This document shows positions 62,388 to 64,000 of a stretch of 64,000 bases of DNA, piece by piece; the stretch's first letter is position 1; every line of letters starts with the position of its first letter. The notes under the pieces were generated by a model. It had not been told where the DNA came from, did no database searches, and saw only the letters and a list, made by a program, of their open reading frames with translations. The DNA comes from Lachnospiraceae bacterium (GTDB lineage: Bacteria; Bacillota; Clostridia; Lachnospirales; Lachnospiraceae): assembly GCA_910575155.1 (NCBI GenBank), contig CAJTDX010000008.1, forward strand, positions 24,811-88,810, written 5' to 3'. The position numbers and the translations under genes were made by a program.

Positions 62388-63806
62388 ATGAAGAGATTGA
62401 AGATCATACATAGCCTGAAATTCCGTCTGTTTCTGCTCATTGTGCTGATTGGGATTATTCCCAATATTGTACTGCGGATTGGGATTCTTTCCAGTTTTGA
62501 ACGCCGTTCGGTCACAAACCGCAGTATTGATATTTTAAGCCAGGCAAAGATGCTGGGAAGCCAGGTTCTTACGTACAACTATATGACAGATACGTCTGTA
62601 GAAATTATCAACGCCCAGTTAGAGCAGTTATCCAATATTTATGACGGGAGAGTGCTGATTATCAATAACCGTTTCCAGATCGTCAAGGATACTTATGGGC
62701 TGGATAATGGCAAGACCATTATCTCAGAGGAAGTGGTAAAAAGTTTTCAGGGGGATGAAATCAGTAAATATGACGCCAGAAATCGTTATATTGAGCTGGC
62801 GTTTCCGCTGAAAAATACAGATACCCAGGAAACCATGGGAGTGATGCTGGTCAGTGTGTCCACAGACAGTATCATGATGAATTATGATTATCTGAAGAAA
62901 AACGCCCAGGTAATTGAAATGGCCAGCGCAGTGCTGATTCTTGCGCTTGCCTTATTCTGGGCAAGACATCTGGTGCTGCCGTTCCGTAAACTTACAAAAT
63001 CGCTGGAGGAGATCCAGACGGAGGATGAGGAGGATAAGCTGACGATCTCTGACTATACAGAGACAGAGGCGATTTCCGACGCTTTTAATGAAATGCTGGG
63101 AAGAATACGGGTGATTGACGAATCCCGGCAGGAATTTGTGTCAAACGTCTCTCATGAGCTTAAGACGCCTCTGACTTCTATGAAGGTTCTCGCAGATTCT
63201 CTGTTGGGTCAGGAGGATGTTCCGGCGGAGCTGTACAAGGAATTTATGAGCGATATTGCAGAAGAGATTGAACGGGAAAATAAAATTATCAACGATCTTC
63301 TTTCTTTAGTAAAAATGGATAAATCAGCCGGAAGCCTGAATATTTCGGCAGTGAATGTGAACGAACTTCTGGAACTGATTATGAAGCGCGTCAAGCCTAT
63401 TGCAGAGAAACAGAATATCGAGCTGGTTCTTGAGAGTTTCCGGCCTGTGACGGCGGAGATTGACGAGGTGAAGTTATCTCTTGCCATAACGAATCTGGTG
63501 GAAAACGCCATTAAGTATAACAGAGAGGAAGGGTGGGTTCACGTATCCTTAAATGCAGACCATAAATATTTCTTTGTACGGGTGGAGGACTCTGGAATCG
63601 GTATTCCCGAGGAATCTTTGGAACATATTTATGAGAGGTTTTTTCGTGTGGACAAATCGCATTCCCGGGAAATCGGCGGAACCGGACTGGGGCTTGCCAT
63701 TACAAGAAATGCAGTGCTGATGCACCGGGGGGCGATTAAGGCGCACAGCAGGGAAGGGGAAGGAACGATTTTTACCGTTCGTATTCCTCTTACTTATATT
63801 GCCTGA
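62388..63806 (+). CDS. Sensor histidine kinase (EnvZ-type) paired with the response regulator
   Basis: A 472-residue membrane kinase. Transmembrane segments at about 13-33 and 185-205 flank an extracytoplasmic sensor; a HAMP-like region follows (LPFRKLTKSLEEIQ). HisKA has FVSNVSHELKTPLTSMKVL, HATPase has DSGIGIPEESLEHIYERFFRVDKSHSREIGGTGLGLAI. ATG at 62388 after GGCGGAGACAGAG. The stimulus is unknown; the neighbouring GerM-type lipoprotein suggests an envelope signal. Confidence 0.93.
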   Translation: MKRLKIIHSLKFRLFLLIVLIGIIPNIVLRIGILSSFERRSVTNRSIDILSQAKMLGSQVLTYNYMTDTSVEIINAQLEQLSNIYDGRVLIINNRFQIVKDTYGLDNGKTIISEEVVKSFQGDEISKYDARNRYIELAFPLKNTDTQETMGVMLVSVSTDSIMMNYDYLKKNAQVIEMASAVLILALALFWARHLVLPFRKLTKSLEEIQTEDEEDKLTISDYTETEAISDAFNEMLGRIRVIDESRQEFVSNVSHELKTPLTSMKVLADSLLGQEDVPAELYKEFMSDIAEEIERENKIINDLLSLVKMDKSAGSLNISAVNVNELLELIMKRVKPIAEKQNIELVLESFRPVTAEIDEVKLSLAITNLVENAIKYNREEGWVHVSLNADHKYFFVRVEDSGIGIPEESLEHIYERFFRVDKSHSREIGGTGLGLAITRNAVLMHRGAIKAHSREGEGTIFTVRIPLTYIA

Positions 63807-63855
63807 GCCGCAGGCTTGGGACGTGCCGGGGCGCAATACATCAGGGAGGATTTGC

Positions 63856-64000
63856 ATGAAACTAATAAAACAGGCATTGCTTCTGACGATGGCATTTTTC
63901 ATAGCGGGCGCTGCAGGCTGTGGGACTGCCCGGGAAGAGGTTTCTGAATATTATATTTACTATATAAATAAAGAAAAAACAAAAACGATTGCCGTAGGCT
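63856..64000 (+). CDS. Probable GerM-domain lipoprotein, N-terminal part (runs off the right edge)
   Basis: The first 48 codons of a plus-strand gene. A lipoprotein signal peptide (LLLTMAFFIAGAAGC, lipid cysteine at about residue 20) is followed by SEYYIYYINKEKTKTIAVG, which resembles the start of a GerMN domain. AGGGAGGATTTGC precedes the ATG. In related Clostridia such a protein often follows this type of kinase. Only the start is present, so the domain call is tentative. Confidence 0.65.
   Translation, partial: MKLIKQALLLTMAFFIAGAAGCGTAREEVSEYYIYYINKEKTKTIAVG

Overview
The window looks like chromosome from a spore-forming Firmicute of the Lachnospiraceae/Clostridia type. It carries the spore genes gpr and spoIIP, a CIRCE-controlled groESL operon, AGGAGG-type ribosome binding sites with frequent TTG/GTG starts, and Clostridia-type gene neighbours such as DUF512-der-plsY-gpsA and azlCD. 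I do not name a species.

Positions 1 to about 9440 are a phage-derived region. Most of it reads on the minus strand. In transcription order it has: a large RNA polymerase of the RdRP/YonO superfamily with a DxDGD catalytic loop; a zinc-ribbon protein with a strong terminator inside its 3' end; then a second unit with a 251-aa protein, a 269-aa probable tail structural protein, two small overlapping genes, and the start of a TP901-type tail tape-measure protein that runs off the left edge. A plus-strand HSL-type esterase sits like a moron between the small genes and the tape-measure gene. Diverging from the polymerase is a tyrosine-recombinase-fold protein that lacks the catalytic His-x-x-Arg box. 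The 243-bp gap between these two genes has two face-to-face sigma-A-type promoters and three copies of a TTTRAATGCA operator-like repeat, so it has the layout of a genetic switch. An identical 15-bp motif lies upstream of both late minus-strand units and could be the polymerase's own promoter. This module (recombinase-fold regulator, phage RNA polymerase, dedicated late promoter) is the most interesting thing in the window. It parallels YonO and MrpR/YopR of Bacillus phage SPbeta, but the functional model is inference.

Positions 9450 to 30900 hold a small gene under a consensus promoter with a LexA-type SOS box, a tiny membrane protein, DUF512 radical-SAM-like protein, der, plsY, gpsA, a Ser/Thr kinase, topoisomerase IV (parE, parC), a hybrid histidine kinase, nadB-nadC, a C_GCAxxG_C_C protein, rpsT (minus, TTG start), gpr-spoIIP, a CorA-type transporter and groES-groEL.

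Positions 31000 to 46940 hold a stand-alone Hpt protein, a DegV protein, purA, a HAD hydrolase, azlC-azlD-fruK-ptsI with overlapping genes, deoD, a secreted GH5 glycosidase, a PAS hybrid kinase and an AraC regulator (both minus), a YczE/YitT-type membrane protein and ilvD.

Positions 47000 to 64000 hold nfo, a cobalt/nickel ECF transporter whose cbiQO and cbiMN halves are separated by an HD protein, an acyltransferase and a large secreted repeat protein, then the arginine operon argC-(GNAT)-argJ-argB-argD behind two ARG boxes, a small DMT-type membrane protein, a lipoprotein ComEA homologue, and an OmpR/EnvZ-type two-component pair followed by the start of a probable GerM-domain lipoprotein. 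No tRNA, rRNA, CRISPR array or insertion sequence was recognised.
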